Assembly (NCBI GenBank): GCA_012719135.1
Contig: JAAYAW010000070.1
Location: 36,357 to 100,356, forward strand
From: Chloroflexota bacterium
GTDB lineage: Bacteria > Chloroflexota > Anaerolineae > UBA1429
DNA: 64,000 nt
Direction of reading: 5' to 3'
Position 1 is the first letter of the stretch. Each line of letters opens with the position of its first letter. A program made the position numbers and the translations under genes. The notes under the pieces were generated by a model. It searched no databases. It saw only the letters and a list, made by a program, of their open reading frames with translations, and had not been told where the DNA came from. Below, one piece after another: positions 37,195 through 47,528 of this stretch.

Positions 37195-38682
37195 ATGAAC
37201 ACAAGGCTCGGCACGCTCAAGACGATCGCCCCCCCTCTGGTGCGCGAAGTACCCTCCGATATGGAGACCCCCATCTCTGCCCTGATAAAACTGCGCTCTT
37301 TGGGTGCCTGCACCCTGCTGGAGAGTGTCGAGGGCGGCGAGCGCATGGCGCGCTACTCGTTCATCGGCACGCGCCCGCGCGCGCTGCTGCAGGCCTGGCC
37401 AGATCGCATCGTGCTCACCGAAGCCGATGGACACGCGTCGGTGTTCGATCCCGCGGAGGGTCACGTCTTGAACGTCCTGCGTAGCATCTTACCCCGCTAC
37501 GACGCCCCTCTGCCACCGGACCTGCCAAGGTTCACAGGCGGGGCCGTGGGCATGCTCGGCTACGATCTGGTGCGCGACCTTGAGCGGTTGCCGCAGGCGC
37601 CCCCGGACACGCTGGGCCTACCGGTGGCCTCTCTGGCGCTGTGCGATCGCGTCGTGGCCTACGACCACCTGAAGCACCGGCTGCTCGTCATGGTTCACGA
37701 GCGCCCGGCCACCTCTCAGAGGCGCGGACGCGCGGAGGCAGAAGCAGCGATGGAAGAGATTCTCGCGAGCCTGGTCGCGCCGGTACCGCCATTGGAGCCG
37801 GCCCTCCCGATGCCCGGAACACCACCGCCGATGGAATCGGCCTTTACCCGGGAGGCCTTTGAGGACGCCGTACGCCGTGCGCGCGAGTACATTGCCGCTG
37901 GCGATATCTTTCAGGTGGTGCCTTCGCGACGCATTCACCGCCAGACCAGCGCCCGCCCGCTGGATCTCTACCGTGCGTTGCGTCGTGTGAATCCGTCCCC
38001 GTACATGTTCTACCTGGAACTCCCCGACGATCTCACACTGGTGGGCTCTTCGCCAGAGATGCTGGTGCGCGTAGAGGATGGCGTGGTGACCTCGCGCCCG
38101 CTGGCGGGCACCCGGGTGCGTGGTGAAACCCCCGAGCTCGATCGCACGCTGGAGGTCGAGCTACTGGCGGACCCAAAAGAGCGCGCCGAGCACGTCATGC
38201 TGGTCGACCTGGCGCGGAACGACCTGGGGCGCGTGTGCGACTATGCCACGGTGCGAACCCCCCAGCTGATGGAGGTGGAACGTTATTCGCACGTGATGCA
38301 CATCGTCTCGACCGTCGAGGGCAGGCTCTCGCGGGGGCATGACGCTCTAGACGCACTGCAGGCCTGTTTCCCAGCGGGAACGCTCTCCGGCGCGCCCAAG
38401 ATCCGCGCGATGGCGATCATCGACGAGCTAGAGCCCGAGCGTCGAGGACCCTATGGCGGCGCTGTGGGCTACGTTGGGTACTCGGGGAACCTCGATACCT
38501 GTATTACCATCCGGACGTGCGTCCTCAAGGGCCAGGAGTTGTACATGCAGGCCGGGGCCGGCATCGTGGCCGATTCCGACCCCGCAACCGAGTTCCAGGA
38601 AACCGACAACAAACTGAGGGCGCTGGTCCGCGCGCTCGAACTGGCCGAGAGCCGTCCCGCTACCCCAGGAGGTGCGCGATGA
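37195..38682 (+). CDS. trpE: anthranilate synthase component I
   Basis: A 495-residue enzyme that converts chorismate to anthranilate using ammonia from TrpG. Feedback-site N-terminal part: LLESVEGGERMARYSFIG. Catalytic part: FQVVPSRRI, RPLAGTRVRGETPE, HVMLVDLARNDLGRV and LSGAPKIRAMAIIDELE, all standard for TrpE chorismate binding. AGGAG lies before the ATG. First gene of the operon behind the T-box; its TGA overlaps the trpGD start (ATGA). Confidence 0.97.
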   Translation: MNTRLGTLKTIAPPLVREVPSDMETPISALIKLRSLGACTLLESVEGGERMARYSFIGTRPRALLQAWPDRIVLTEADGHASVFDPAEGHVLNVLRSILPRYDAPLPPDLPRFTGGAVGMLGYDLVRDLERLPQAPPDTLGLPVASLALCDRVVAYDHLKHRLLVMVHERPATSQRRGRAEAEAAMEEILASLVAPVPPLEPALPMPGTPPPMESAFTREAFEDAVRRAREYIAAGDIFQVVPSRRIHRQTSARPLDLYRALRRVNPSPYMFYLELPDDLTLVGSSPEMLVRVEDGVVTSRPLAGTRVRGETPELDRTLEVELLADPKERAEHVMLVDLARNDLGRVCDYATVRTPQLMEVERYSHVMHIVSTVEGRLSRGHDALDALQACFPAGTLSGAPKIRAMAIIDELEPERRGPYGGAVGYVGYSGNLDTCITIRTCVLKGQELYMQAGAGIVADSDPATEFQETDNKLRALVRALELAESRPATPGGAR

Positions 38683-40298
38683 TCGCAGTGATCGACAACT
38701 ATGACTCGTTCACGTACAACCTGGTTCAGTACCTGGGTGAGCTTGGCGCAGAAGTCAGGGTCTTCCGCAACGACGCCATCACCGTCGATTCCCTCGAGCG
38801 GACGGCCCCCAGCCATCTGATTGTATCTCCGGGGCCCGGCACGCCCGAGCATGACGCGGGCATCTCCAACGAGGCGATCCGCCGGCTCCACGGTCGCATC
38901 CCGATTCTGGGAGTGTGCCTGGGCCACCAGTGCATCGCCCACGTCTTTGGCGGGCGCGTCTCTCGGGCCGCTGTACCCATGCACGGCAAGGTTTCGCGCA
39001 TCACGCACCAGGGCGGCACGCTCTTTGACGGCATCGCGAGCGCCTTTGACGCTACACGTTACCACTCGTTGACGGTTGAGGAGCCGCTACCCGATGTGTT
39101 ACGCATCACCGCCCGCGCCAGCGACGGCGATATCATGGGGATTGAGCATCGCGATGCGCCCACCATGGGCGTGCAGTTCCACCCCGAGTCGATCCTCACC
39201 CGCGACGGCAAGCGTATGCTCGCCAATCTACTGTCGCTCGGCACCGAGCGACAGACGAATCGCGTGGCCGAGGCCTCACTGACTTTGCCCAGCGCGATTC
39301 AACGCGCCCTGGAGCGGAACCATCTCACGTCGGCACAGGCCGAGGCCGTCATGATGCAGATCATGGATGGGCAGGCAACCCCGGCGCAGATCGGCGCTTT
39401 TCTGGCGGCCCTGCGCGCCAAGGGCGAGACCATCGACGAGATAGTGGGAATGGCACGCGGCATGCGCAAGCACGCCACCCTGGTCCGCACCACACGCCAG
39501 CCGCTGATCGACACCTGCGGCACCGGCGGCGATGGCGCGCACACTTTCAACATCTCCACGACAGCGGCCTTTGTCGTCGCCGCAGCCGGTGTGGCCGTCG
39601 CCAAGCACGGCAACCGCTCCGTCTCCAGCCAGGCGGGCAGCGCTGACGTGCTGCAGGCGCTCGGCATCCGGCTGGATCTCTCGCCGGAGCAGGTCGGCCG
39701 CTGCATCGATGAGGTGGGCTTTGGGTTCCTCTTCGCCCCCGCGCTGCACCCGGCCATGAAACACGCCATAGGCCCGCGGCGCGAGATGAGCGTACGGACC
39801 GTGTTCAACGTACTGGGTCCCCTAACCAATCCCGCCGAGGCTTCGCTCCAGCTGATCGGTGTATATGACCGAACGCTGGTGGAGCCGCTGGCCCACGTGC
39901 TGGCCGATCTGGGATCGGAAGCCGCAATGGTGGTGAGCAGCGCCGATGGACTGGATGAGCTTTCCATCACCGGCGCCAACCTGGTGGCGGAACTCAAGCA
40001 GGGGACGGTCTCCACCTATGTCCTGGATCCGGCAGAGTACGGACTATCGCGGGCCTCACTGAACGATATCCGCGGAGGAAGCGCCGAGGACAACGCCGTC
40101 ATCACTCGTGAGGTGCTCGCCGGGCAACGCTCGCCGCGGCGTGATATGGTGCTGCTCAATGCAGCCGCGGCGCTCAGAATCGCCGGCTGTGTTGCCGACG
40201 TCCGCGCGGGATTGGCGCTGGCCGCGGAGATCATCGACACGGGCCGCGCCACGGCGGTGCTCGACCGACTCATCGCCTACACTCAGGGGGCAGCATGA
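38679..40298 (+). CDS. trpGD: fused anthranilate synthase component II / anthranilate phosphoribosyltransferase
   Basis: A single chain of 539 residues. Residues 1 to about 190 are a class I glutamine amidotransferase (DNYDSFTYNLVQYL, nucleophile Cys in GVCLGHQCIA, His-Glu in VQFHPES). About 205-539 is TrpD (DTCGTGGDGAHTFNIST for phosphoribosyl pyrophosphate, KHGNRSVSSQAGSADVL). TrpG supplies ammonia to TrpE; TrpD attaches phosphoribose to anthranilate. The ORF track starts at 38517, inside trpE; the ATG at 38679, after AGGAGG, is right. Such a fusion is also known in enterobacteria. Starts and stops overlap with both neighbours. Confidence 0.96.
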   Translation: MIAVIDNYDSFTYNLVQYLGELGAEVRVFRNDAITVDSLERTAPSHLIVSPGPGTPEHDAGISNEAIRRLHGRIPILGVCLGHQCIAHVFGGRVSRAAVPMHGKVSRITHQGGTLFDGIASAFDATRYHSLTVEEPLPDVLRITARASDGDIMGIEHRDAPTMGVQFHPESILTRDGKRMLANLLSLGTERQTNRVAEASLTLPSAIQRALERNHLTSAQAEAVMMQIMDGQATPAQIGAFLAALRAKGETIDEIVGMARGMRKHATLVRTTRQPLIDTCGTGGDGAHTFNISTTAAFVVAAAGVAVAKHGNRSVSSQAGSADVLQALGIRLDLSPEQVGRCIDEVGFGFLFAPALHPAMKHAIGPRREMSVRTVFNVLGPLTNPAEASLQLIGVYDRTLVEPLAHVLADLGSEAAMVVSSADGLDELSITGANLVAELKQGTVSTYVLDPAEYGLSRASLNDIRGGSAEDNAVITREVLAGQRSPRRDMVLLNAAAALRIAGCVADVRAGLALAAEIIDTGRATAVLDRLIAYTQGAA

Positions 40299-41092
40299 TC
40301 CTGGACGATCTCGTGGCGCGCTCGCGCCAGCGCGTGGCGGCGGCAAAGGAGGTGGAGCCACTGGAGGCGCTGAGCGAGCGCGCGCACAACGCGCCCCCCG
40401 TTGATCGGTCGTTTGTTGATGCACTGCGCGGGCCCGGGACATCACTCATCGCCGAGATCAAACGCGCCTCGCCATCGCGCGGCACGCTGAACGGCAATCT
40501 GAATCCCGCTGAACAGGCGTGCCTCTACGCTCGCGCCGGCGCGGACGCCGTCTCGGTCCTGACCGAGCCTTCGCGGTTTCTGGGGAGCCTCGCCGATCTC
40601 GTCGATGCGCATGGGGCGCTGTCCACGGCTGGCTTTTACACACCGCTGCTGCGCAAGGATTTCATCGTAGAGAGCTACCAGCTGTTCGAGGCGCGTCTTG
40701 CGGGGGCGGCAGCAGTCCTTCTGATCGTCAGCGCACTAGAGCGGGCCCAGCTGCGCCTGCTCTACGATCGTGCGGTGGCCCTGGAGCTCACGCCGCTGGT
40801 CGAAGTCCACAACAAAGCCGAGGCGCGCGCCGTCGCGGCTCTGGATCCGATAGCCGTCGGCATCAACAACCGTAACCTGCGCACCTTTCGCGTCGATATC
40901 GAAACCACCGCTCGGCTACGCTCGCTGCTGCCACCGCAGGCGCTTGTCGTAACCGAGAGCGGCATACACAGCCCGGAACAGGTTCACCGCCTGGCGGCGA
41001 TCGGAGTCGATGCGGTGCTGGTGGGCGAGGCTCTCGTCACCGCGCCGGATGTGAGTGCAGCGGTGCGTGCCCTCAAAGAGGCTGGGCGGTGA
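40295..41092 (+). CDS. trpC: indole-3-glycerol phosphate synthase
   Basis: A 265-residue TIM-barrel enzyme closing the indole ring. Visible family motifs: LIAEIKRASPSRG (with the catalytic Lys), DAVSVLTEPSRFLGS, LLRKDFIVESYQ, VGINNRNLRTF and VVTESGIHSPEQV. Overlaps trpGD upstream by ATGA and trpF downstream by GTGA, so the operon is translationally coupled. Normal length, separate from trpF (not fused as in E. coli). Confidence 0.97.
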   Translation: MILDDLVARSRQRVAAAKEVEPLEALSERAHNAPPVDRSFVDALRGPGTSLIAEIKRASPSRGTLNGNLNPAEQACLYARAGADAVSVLTEPSRFLGSLADLVDAHGALSTAGFYTPLLRKDFIVESYQLFEARLAGAAAVLLIVSALERAQLRLLYDRAVALELTPLVEVHNKAEARAVAALDPIAVGINNRNLRTFRVDIETTARLRSLLPPQALVVTESGIHSPEQVHRLAAIGVDAVLVGEALVTAPDVSAAVRALKEAGR

Positions 41093-41742
41093 CCGCCATC
41101 AAGATCTGCGGCATCACTCGCGTTCAGGACGCTCTGCTGGCCGCCGCCAGTGGCGCAGACCTCCTGGGCCTGAATTTCTACGCGCCCAGCCCGCGATACC
41201 TCCGCCCGGAGCGCGCTGCAGAGATCGTGCAGGCGCTCAGGGCAGTCTATCCCTCGGGCACAGGCCCGTTGCTGGTGGGCGTGTTCGTGAACGCGCCCGC
41301 CGACCACGTCCAGAGGGTGTGCGAGCGCTGCGGCCTGGACCTTGCGCAGCTCCACGGCGACGAATCGCCCGAGTACGCCCACGAATTGGGCCTGCCCTAC
41401 ATCGTGGGCAGGCGCGTTGGACGCCCGGGAGCCCTGGAAGGACTCGATCGCTATGCGCCGTGGGCCTTCCTCCTGGACAGCTATGACCTCAAGCGGCCCG
41501 GCGGATCCGGCGCCGCCTGGCGCTGGACCGACATGCGCGTCGCCCTGCCCCGGCGTAGCCGCCTGATCCTAGCCGGCGGCCTCGTCCCGGAGAACGTGCA
41601 GACGGGACTTGGAGCCGTACGCCCCTGGGGAGTGGACGTGTCCTCAGGGGTGGAGAGCAGCCCCGGAGTCAAGGACCCAGGGCGGGTTGTCGACTTTATC
41701 GAACGAGTCAAGGAGTACGATCGGCATGACCCAGCCAACTGA
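41089..41742 (+). CDS. trpF: phosphoribosylanthranilate isomerase
   Basis: A 217-residue barrel enzyme performing the Amadori rearrangement. Catalytic Cys in [13 protein letters not shown] near the start, [13 protein letters not shown], the [11 protein letters not shown] block and the phosphate loop [12 protein letters not shown] followed by [19 protein letters not shown] start within the trpC stop. Its 3' end overlaps trpB by 17 bases. Confidence 0.95.
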   Translation: MTAIKICGITRVQDALLAAASGADLLGLNFYAPSPRYLRPERAAEIVQALRAVYPSGTGPLLVGVFVNAPADHVQRVCERCGLDLAQLHGDESPEYAHELGLPYIVGRRVGRPGALEGLDRYAPWAFLLDSYDLKRPGGSGAAWRWTDMRVALPRRSRLILAGGLVPENVQTGLGAVRPWGVDVSSGVESSPGVKDPGRVVDFIERVKEYDRHDPAN

Positions 41743-42946
41743 TCGCGCCTGGCGCGGATTGCCCGATTCCCGTGGCTACTATGGTGCCTACGGCGGACGC
41801 TACGTGCCTGAGACGCTCATTGGACCGCTGCAGGATCTGGAGTACGCCTATAGGGCGCTGCGCGCCAGCGCGACCTTTCAGACCGACCTGGCTGAGCTCC
41901 TGCGCGACTATGTCGGGCGACCCACGCCTCTCACCGAGGCTCGGCGTCTCTCCGCTGCCTGCGGTGGTGCTCGGATCTGGCTGAAACGGGAGGACCTGGC
42001 GCACACCGGGGCCCACAAGATCAACAACGCTCTCGGCCAGGCCTTGATCGCTCGCGCCATGGGCAAGCGTCGGATCATTGCCGAGACCGGGGCCGGCCAG
42101 CACGGTGTCGCTTCGGCGACCGTGGCGGCTCTGCTGGGCATGACCTGCGTGGTCTATATGGGGACGGAGGACATGGCCCGCCAGGCGCCCAATGTCGCAC
42201 GCATGCGCCTGCTGGGTGCAGAGGTGCGCCCAGTGGATGTCGGCTCGTGCACGCTCAAAGACGCCATCAACGAGGCCCTGCGGGATTGGGCTGCCAATGT
42301 CACGGACAGCCACTATCTGTTGGGCTCGGCTCTCGGCCCTCATCCGTACCCGATGATCGTCCGCGACATGCAAAGCATCATCGGCCGCGAGGCCCGGGCC
42401 CAGAGCCTTGAGCAGATGGGGCGCTTACCCAACGCCCTGATCGCCTGCGTGGGTGGGGGCTCGAACGCTATCGGCCTGTTCCATCCGTTTCTGGACGATC
42501 CCGTGCAGTTGATCGGAGTTGAGGCCGGCGGGCAAGGAATCGAAACGGGACTGCACGCCGCTCGCCTCGCCGACCCGGAGCGCGGCCGTCCCGGCGTGCT
42601 GCAAGGGGTTCACACCTACGTGTTGCAGGACCCCGATGGGCAGATCGCCGCGACGCACTCGATCTCGGCGGGGCTGGACTATGCGGCTATCGGCCCGGAG
42701 CACGCCAACCTGCGCGTCCTGGCGCGCGCCGAGTACACATGGGCGACCGACGAAGCCGCGCTGGAGGCATTCCACGCACTGGCTCGCACCGAAGGGATTC
42801 TGCCAGCCCTGGAATCGAGCCACGCGCTGGCGGAAGCGATCCGACTGGCGCCTCTACATCCTCCGGAGCATATCCTGTTGGTAAACCTATCTGGCCGAGG
42901 CGACAAGGATTTGGACACCATCCTCGCACAGGAGGGACGCCCATGA
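41726..42946 (+). CDS. trpB: tryptophan synthase beta chain
   Basis: A 406-residue pyridoxal-phosphate enzyme that joins indole and serine. [12 protein letters not shown] at the N terminus, the cofactor Lys in [13 protein letters not shown], the phosphate-binding glycine loop [12 protein letters not shown] and [15 protein letters not shown] are all present. The track start at 41609 is too long; the ATG at 41726 follows AAGGAG. It overlaps trpF and shares ATGA with trpA. This is the regular TrpB1 form. Confidence 0.97.
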   Translation: MTQPTDRAWRGLPDSRGYYGAYGGRYVPETLIGPLQDLEYAYRALRASATFQTDLAELLRDYVGRPTPLTEARRLSAACGGARIWLKREDLAHTGAHKINNALGQALIARAMGKRRIIAETGAGQHGVASATVAALLGMTCVVYMGTEDMARQAPNVARMRLLGAEVRPVDVGSCTLKDAINEALRDWAANVTDSHYLLGSALGPHPYPMIVRDMQSIIGREARAQSLEQMGRLPNALIACVGGGSNAIGLFHPFLDDPVQLIGVEAGGQGIETGLHAARLADPERGRPGVLQGVHTYVLQDPDGQIAATHSISAGLDYAAIGPEHANLRVLARAEYTWATDEAALEAFHALARTEGILPALESSHALAEAIRLAPLHPPEHILLVNLSGRGDKDLDTILAQEGRP

Positions 42947-43755
42947 GCACCCAATCCCGCGGCGCCGAGGCCATCAGCGCCGCATTCCAGAGAGCGGCTG
43001 AGGACCGTCGCACGGAACTCATCACCTATCTGACACTTGGCTACCCCACGCGCGATGCTACGGTGCCGCTCGTACGTGCGCTGGATCAGGGAGGCTCTGG
43101 AATCATCGAGCTCGGCGTGCCCTTTTCGGACCCGGTGGCCGACGGCCCGCTGATCCAGCGCGCCAGCCACGCGGCGCTGCAGGCCGGCATCACCCCGGCG
43201 GGCTGCCTGGATCTAGCCGCAGAGATCCGTGCGGCGGGCGTCCGGCAGCCGTTGATCCTCATGGGATACTATAACCCGATCCTGGCACACGGCCCGGCAC
43301 AATACGTGCAGCATTGCGTCGATGTCGGCGTAGACGGACTAATCGTCCCCGATCTGCCGCCAGAGGAGGCCTCCTCACTGCAGAGCGCCTGCGACGCCAC
43401 AGGGGTCGCCTTGATCTACCTCATCGCCCCCACCAGCAGCCCCGAGCGGCAGGCCATCATCGCGGCGCGTACCTCTGGCTTTCTGTACGTTGTGTCGCGA
43501 CTGGGCACGACCGGGCGTGGCACGTTGCCACTGGATACGCTGCGGACCCAGATCACGGCGCTGCGTCCCCTCGCGCGAACGCCGATCGCGGTCGGCTTTG
43601 GCATCTCGACGGCGCAGCAGGCACGCGCCGTGGCCGACACCGGCGCTGATGGCGTCATCGTGGGAAGCGCCGTGGTGGAACGGGCAGCGGAGGGGCCTGA
43701 CGCGCTGGAGCGCTTTACGGCCGAGCTCAGTGCCGCGCTGGCTGGCCCCCAATAG
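42943..43755 (+). CDS. trpA: tryptophan synthase alpha chain
   Basis: A 270-residue barrel that releases indole from indole-3-glycerol phosphate and passes it to TrpB. Catalytic residues fit [19 protein letters not shown] (Glu and Asp), with [14 protein letters not shown] and [13 protein letters not shown] also typical. The ATG at 42943 lies inside the trpB stop region; the 42739 start in the track is inside trpB. Last gene of the operon, followed by a palindromic terminator. Confidence 0.97.
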   Translation: MSTQSRGAEAISAAFQRAAEDRRTELITYLTLGYPTRDATVPLVRALDQGGSGIIELGVPFSDPVADGPLIQRASHAALQAGITPAGCLDLAAEIRAAGVRQPLILMGYYNPILAHGPAQYVQHCVDVGVDGLIVPDLPPEEASSLQSACDATGVALIYLIAPTSSPERQAIIAARTSGFLYVVSRLGTTGRGTLPLDTLRTQITALRPLARTPIAVGFGISTAQQARAVADTGADGVIVGSAVVERAAEGPDALERFTAELSAALAGPQ

Positions 43756-43794
43756 CAGGAGCGCCGGCTTGCGTTGATGCATCGAAACGAACAT

Positions 43795-43822
43795 ACGGCC
43801 CTGACCACGTGGTCAGGGCCGT
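43795..43822. terminator. terminator after the trp operon
   Basis: A perfect 28-base palindrome (ACGGCCCTGACCA and TGGTCAGGGCCGT around CG) 40 bases past trpA, followed by TGTAGTT. It also lies downstream of the convergent ferredoxin gene and may serve both. Confidence 0.65.
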
Positions 43823-43856
43823 TGTAGTTCAGACTGAGACAGGCCTGATGGCCAGC

Positions 43857-44081
43857 CTAGCCGACGTGGATGATCTCGACGGGGCAGCTATCCGCACCGT
43901 CTGTCGCGCAGTCTTCGAGATCATCGGGAATCTCACCGGTGGCGAGATCGCCATTCACCTGATACTCCGTGGCGATGCAGGAGAGCCCGTCGTCATCGCT
44001 CTCGGCAAAGACGTCCGGGCAGCTCGACCAGCAAGCCCCGCAGGAAATGCATTCGTCACGATCGATCGTCACCTTGACCAT
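43857..44081 (-). CDS. ferredoxin
   Basis: A 74-residue acidic ferredoxin with the cluster motif CISCGACWSSCP near the N terminus and a last Cys in SCPVEII at the C terminus, the arrangement of small ferredoxins of the single-cluster type. AAGGAG lies 7 bases before the ATG. It is alone between the trp operon and xylulokinase. Electron partner unknown. Confidence 0.85.
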   Translation of the reverse strand: MVKVTIDRDECISCGACWSSCPDVFAESDDDGLSCIATEYQVNGDLATGEIPDDLEDCATDGADSCPVEIIHVG

Positions 44082-44341
44082 CAGCGTTCTCCTTGTGCAC
44101 GTTTCTGACCTGCCATCGGTTGGCTAGCCTACGGGCCGTATGATACTACAAGCGCCCGTCAAGCACAATACAGCTCGCCACGTAGCCATGGCTCTACTCG
44201 AGCGGCGACAGCAGCGCGGAGGAAGGGACCGTGCACCCGCGTGCGCTGATGACCAACGCTGTGGGCAGAGCACTTGCCGAATGCGAGCCCACGCACTAGA
44301 CTAGCCTCAATCTGTGCCTGCCGATAAATGAGAGGAGTAAC

Positions 44342-45880
44342 ATGGCCTATCTGATGGGGATCGACGTCGGGACAAGCGGCACCAAGACGCTGCTGATCAA
44401 CGACAACGGCGACGTGGTGGCGAGCGCCATGAGCGAGTATCCGATGTATACGCCGCGTCCGCTGTGGGCCGAGCAAGATCCGGAGGACTGGTGGCGAGCG
44501 GCCATTCTCACCATCCGACAGGTTCTGCAGCAGTCCGGAATCGATCCCTCGGAGATCGCCGGAATCGGCCTGACCGGCCAGATGCACGGCCTGGTGATGC
44601 TGGACGCCGATGGCGAGGTCCTCCGCCCCTGCATCTTGTGGAACGATCAACGAACGGCCGCTCAGTGCGACTGGATCATGAACACGGTGGGGCGCGAGCG
44701 CTTCCTGGATCTCACCCTCAATCGTGCCCTGCCCGGCTTTACGGCTCCCAAGATCGTCTGGATGCGCGACAACGAGCCAGAGCTCTACGCCAAGGCCGCC
44801 AAGGTTTTGCTGCCCAAGGACTATCTGCGCTATCGCCTGACGGGCGTGTACGCGACCGAGGTCTCCGACGCCTCCGGAACGGTGCTGCTGGACGTTCAGA
44901 ACCGCCGCTGGAGCGAAGAGGTGCTTTCCGCCCTGGAGATCCCCACCGAATGGATGCCCGAGTGCGTGGAGTCCATCGTGATCACGGGCACCGTGACGCC
45001 TCAGGTCGCCGAGGCGACCGGCCTAAAGGCCGGGACCCCGGTGGTGGGAGGCGGAGGGGATCAAGCGGCGAGCGCTGTGGGCACTGGCGTGGTTGAGCCC
45101 GGCCTCGTGTCCGTCACCATGGGAACCTCGGGCGTCGTCTTCGCCTACACGGACAGCCCGAGCCGCGATCCGGAAGGGCGACTGCATACCTTCTGCCATG
45201 CCGTACCGGACAAGTGGCACGTCATGGGCGTCACGCTTTCGGCTGGAGGTTCCTTCCGCTGGTTCCGAGACACGCTTGGGGCCTCCGAGCGTGCCGTCGC
45301 CCACCTCAGCCACGTAGACCCGTACGTGATACTCACCTCCGAGGCCCAGCAGGCTCCGGCCGGGAGCGAGGGGCTGCTCTTCCTCCCCTATCTAACGGGC
45401 GAGCGCACCCCTTATGCCGACCCAGACGCTCGCGGCGCCTTTGTCGGGCTGACGCTGCGGCATGACAAGCGCCACATGGTCCGCTCTGTGCTGGAGGGCG
45501 TAGCCTACAGCCTGCGGGATTGCGTAGAGCTCTTCCGGGATCTGAACGTCCCGATCCAGCAGGTGCGGGCGGTAGGCGGCGGCGCACGCAGCGACGTCTG
45601 GAGACAGATCATGGCCGACGTATTCGGCACCGAGATGGTGACGATCAACGTTACCGACAGCACCGCCTACGGCGCGGCGCTGCTTGCGGGCGTGGGCTCC
45701 AACGTCTACGGCTCTGTTCCGGAGGCCTGCCAGGCCAGCATACGGATCACCGATCGAATCGAGCCCATCGCGGCGAACCAGTCGATCTACAACGAGTACT
45801 ATCCGGTCTACCGGACGCTGTACCACGCGCTGGAGCCTGCGTTCTCGTCGATCTCTGCTACCGATCAGGGGAACGCCTAG
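44342..45880 (+). CDS. xylB: xylulokinase (FGGY carbohydrate kinase)
   Basis: A 512-residue sugar kinase. N-terminal phosphate loop GIDVGTSGTKTLLI, substrate region GLTGQMHGLVMLD, second ATP region GGGGDQAASAVG and the FGGY-type C-terminal block QQVRAVGGGARSDVW. GLTGQMHGLV is characteristic of xylulokinases, which make xylulose 5-phosphate for the pentose phosphate path. GAGGAG precedes the ATG. It begins a plus-strand run with a GGT homologue and an oxidoreductase. Another FGGY sugar is possible but less likely. Confidence 0.88.
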   Translation: MAYLMGIDVGTSGTKTLLINDNGDVVASAMSEYPMYTPRPLWAEQDPEDWWRAAILTIRQVLQQSGIDPSEIAGIGLTGQMHGLVMLDADGEVLRPCILWNDQRTAAQCDWIMNTVGRERFLDLTLNRALPGFTAPKIVWMRDNEPELYAKAAKVLLPKDYLRYRLTGVYATEVSDASGTVLLDVQNRRWSEEVLSALEIPTEWMPECVESIVITGTVTPQVAEATGLKAGTPVVGGGGDQAASAVGTGVVEPGLVSVTMGTSGVVFAYTDSPSRDPEGRLHTFCHAVPDKWHVMGVTLSAGGSFRWFRDTLGASERAVAHLSHVDPYVILTSEAQQAPAGSEGLLFLPYLTGERTPYADPDARGAFVGLTLRHDKRHMVRSVLEGVAYSLRDCVELFRDLNVPIQQVRAVGGGARSDVWRQIMADVFGTEMVTINVTDSTAYGAALLAGVGSNVYGSVPEACQASIRITDRIEPIAANQSIYNEYYPVYRTLYHALEPAFSSISATDQGNA

Positions 45881-47502
45881 TGACCACAGGCGCCGGCCCC
45901 CGGCGCATGGATGCCGGCCGCCGCTCGGTGGTTGCCGGCATGAACGGAGCGGTCGCCACCAGCCAGCCGCTGGCGGCGCAAGCCGGCCTGAGCGTGCTGC
46001 AGGCTGGCGGGAATGCCGTTGATGCCGCTTTGGCGGCCGCGGCGACCCTCAACGTCGTCGAGCCCATGAGCACCGGGCTCGGCGGCGACGTCTTTGCACT
46101 CGTCTACCTGGCCGCGGACCGTCGTGTATATGCCCTGAATGGAAGCGGCCGCGCCCCGTGGAGTGCTACGCCGGAGATCTTTGCCCTTCGCGGGCTCCAT
46201 GCGGTCCCCGAGCGCGGAATCCTCTCTGTGACGGTTCCTGGAGCCCCTGCCGCCTGGTGTGATCTCTCCGCCCGATTCGGACGGCTCCCCCTGGAGCGTG
46301 TGCTGGCTCCCGCCATAGGCTATGCTGAGCAGGGCTACCCCGTCTCGGAGTATATCAGCCACCTGTGGGAAGTGAGCGAACCGCTTCTGCAGCGAGATCC
46401 CGAAAGCGCCCGGGTGTATCTTCCGGGCGGGCACGCACCCCGCCCCGGGGAGGTGGTGGCGCTCCCCGACCTCGCGAGCACGCTGCGGTTACTGGCCACG
46501 CAAGGGACCGCTCCCTTCTACCAGGGCCAGGTAGCCCACAGCATTGCGTCGCGATCGGCAGAGTTGGGAGGGCTTCTCTCTTCGCAGGACCTCGCCGACC
46601 ATCGCTCGACGTGGGTTGAGCCGATCTCTACGCTCTATCGCGGCTACCGCGTGTGGGAATGCCCCCCCAATGCCCAGGGAGTCGCCACACTACTGGCTCT
46701 CAGTATCCTCAGCCATGACGATCTGGCCGCGATGCCCTTCTACCACGCGGCCACCGCACACCTCAAGATGGAAGCCATCAAACTGGCGATGGTGGACGCC
46801 GCGCGCTTCGTCGCCGATCCCGCCATGGCGAGCGTCCCTGTTGAGCAACTCCTGTCCGAGGCGTATGCCTCCCAGCGACGGGCTCTGATATCGGCCGATC
46901 GGGCGATCGCTCTGCCGGCGCCCTGGAAGCTGCCCGGCCCCTCGGACACTGTATACCTCGCCGCGGCGGACGGCCAAGGCAACGCCTGCTCCTTCATCAG
47001 CAGCCTGTACCGCGGCTTTGGCTCCGGCATTACGGTGCCGGGCACCGGCATCACGCTGCAGAACCGGGGGCGCCTGTTCAACCTGGATCCGGCGCACCCG
47101 AACTGCCTCGCACCACACAAGCGCCCCTACCACACCATCATCCCAGCCATGGTCACTCGGGAGGACCGGCTGGCGCTGTGCTTTGGCGTGATGGGCGGGC
47201 ACATGCAGCCGCAGGGCCAAGTACAGGTTTTGTGTAATATGCTCGATCATGGCATGTCGCCACAGCAGGCGCTGGACGCACCGCGTTTCTTTTACCATGT
47301 GGGTGAGGGTCAGGGTGCCACCTTCTCCATTGAGCCATACTATGGCGAGGAGGTGCTCGCCTCCCTGCGAGTGCGCGGCCACGTGATCAGCGACGAGGCG
47401 AGCACCTACGGAGGCGGAGAGGTCATCATGGTGGACCCACAGAGCGGAGCGCTGCTGGCGGGCGCCGAGCCCCGCAATGACAGCACAGCCGTCGCATACT
47501 GA
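45880..47502 (+). CDS. gamma-glutamyltransferase family protein
   Basis: A 540-residue Ntn-hydrolase precursor. The N-terminal part has AGGNAVDAALAAAATLNVVEPMSTGLGGD, the usual GGT start, and the self-cleavage site should be the Thr in SDTVYLAAADGQGNACS, where the small subunit begins. GFGSGITVPGTGITLQNRG follows as in GGT. No signal peptide is seen, so it is probably cytosolic, unlike most GGTs. The start is a GTG that shares its first base with the xylB TAG; an ATG at 45907 is the alternative. The true substrate may be another gamma-glutamyl or acyl amide. Confidence 0.85.
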   Translation: MTTGAGPRRMDAGRRSVVAGMNGAVATSQPLAAQAGLSVLQAGGNAVDAALAAAATLNVVEPMSTGLGGDVFALVYLAADRRVYALNGSGRAPWSATPEIFALRGLHAVPERGILSVTVPGAPAAWCDLSARFGRLPLERVLAPAIGYAEQGYPVSEYISHLWEVSEPLLQRDPESARVYLPGGHAPRPGEVVALPDLASTLRLLATQGTAPFYQGQVAHSIASRSAELGGLLSSQDLADHRSTWVEPISTLYRGYRVWECPPNAQGVATLLALSILSHDDLAAMPFYHAATAHLKMEAIKLAMVDAARFVADPAMASVPVEQLLSEAYASQRRALISADRAIALPAPWKLPGPSDTVYLAAADGQGNACSFISSLYRGFGSGITVPGTGITLQNRGRLFNLDPAHPNCLAPHKRPYHTIIPAMVTREDRLALCFGVMGGHMQPQGQVQVLCNMLDHGMSPQQALDAPRFFYHVGEGQGATFSIEPYYGEEVLASLRVRGHVISDEASTYGGGEVIMVDPQSGALLAGAEPRNDSTAVAY

Positions 47503-47528
47503 ACCATCGCGAGAGGGGAGCACGCAGA

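Noticed and set aside
43809-44108. Plus-strand ORF opposite the ferredoxin
   Set aside because: The minus strand has the CISCGACWSSCP motif and AAGGAG; the plus frame has neither.
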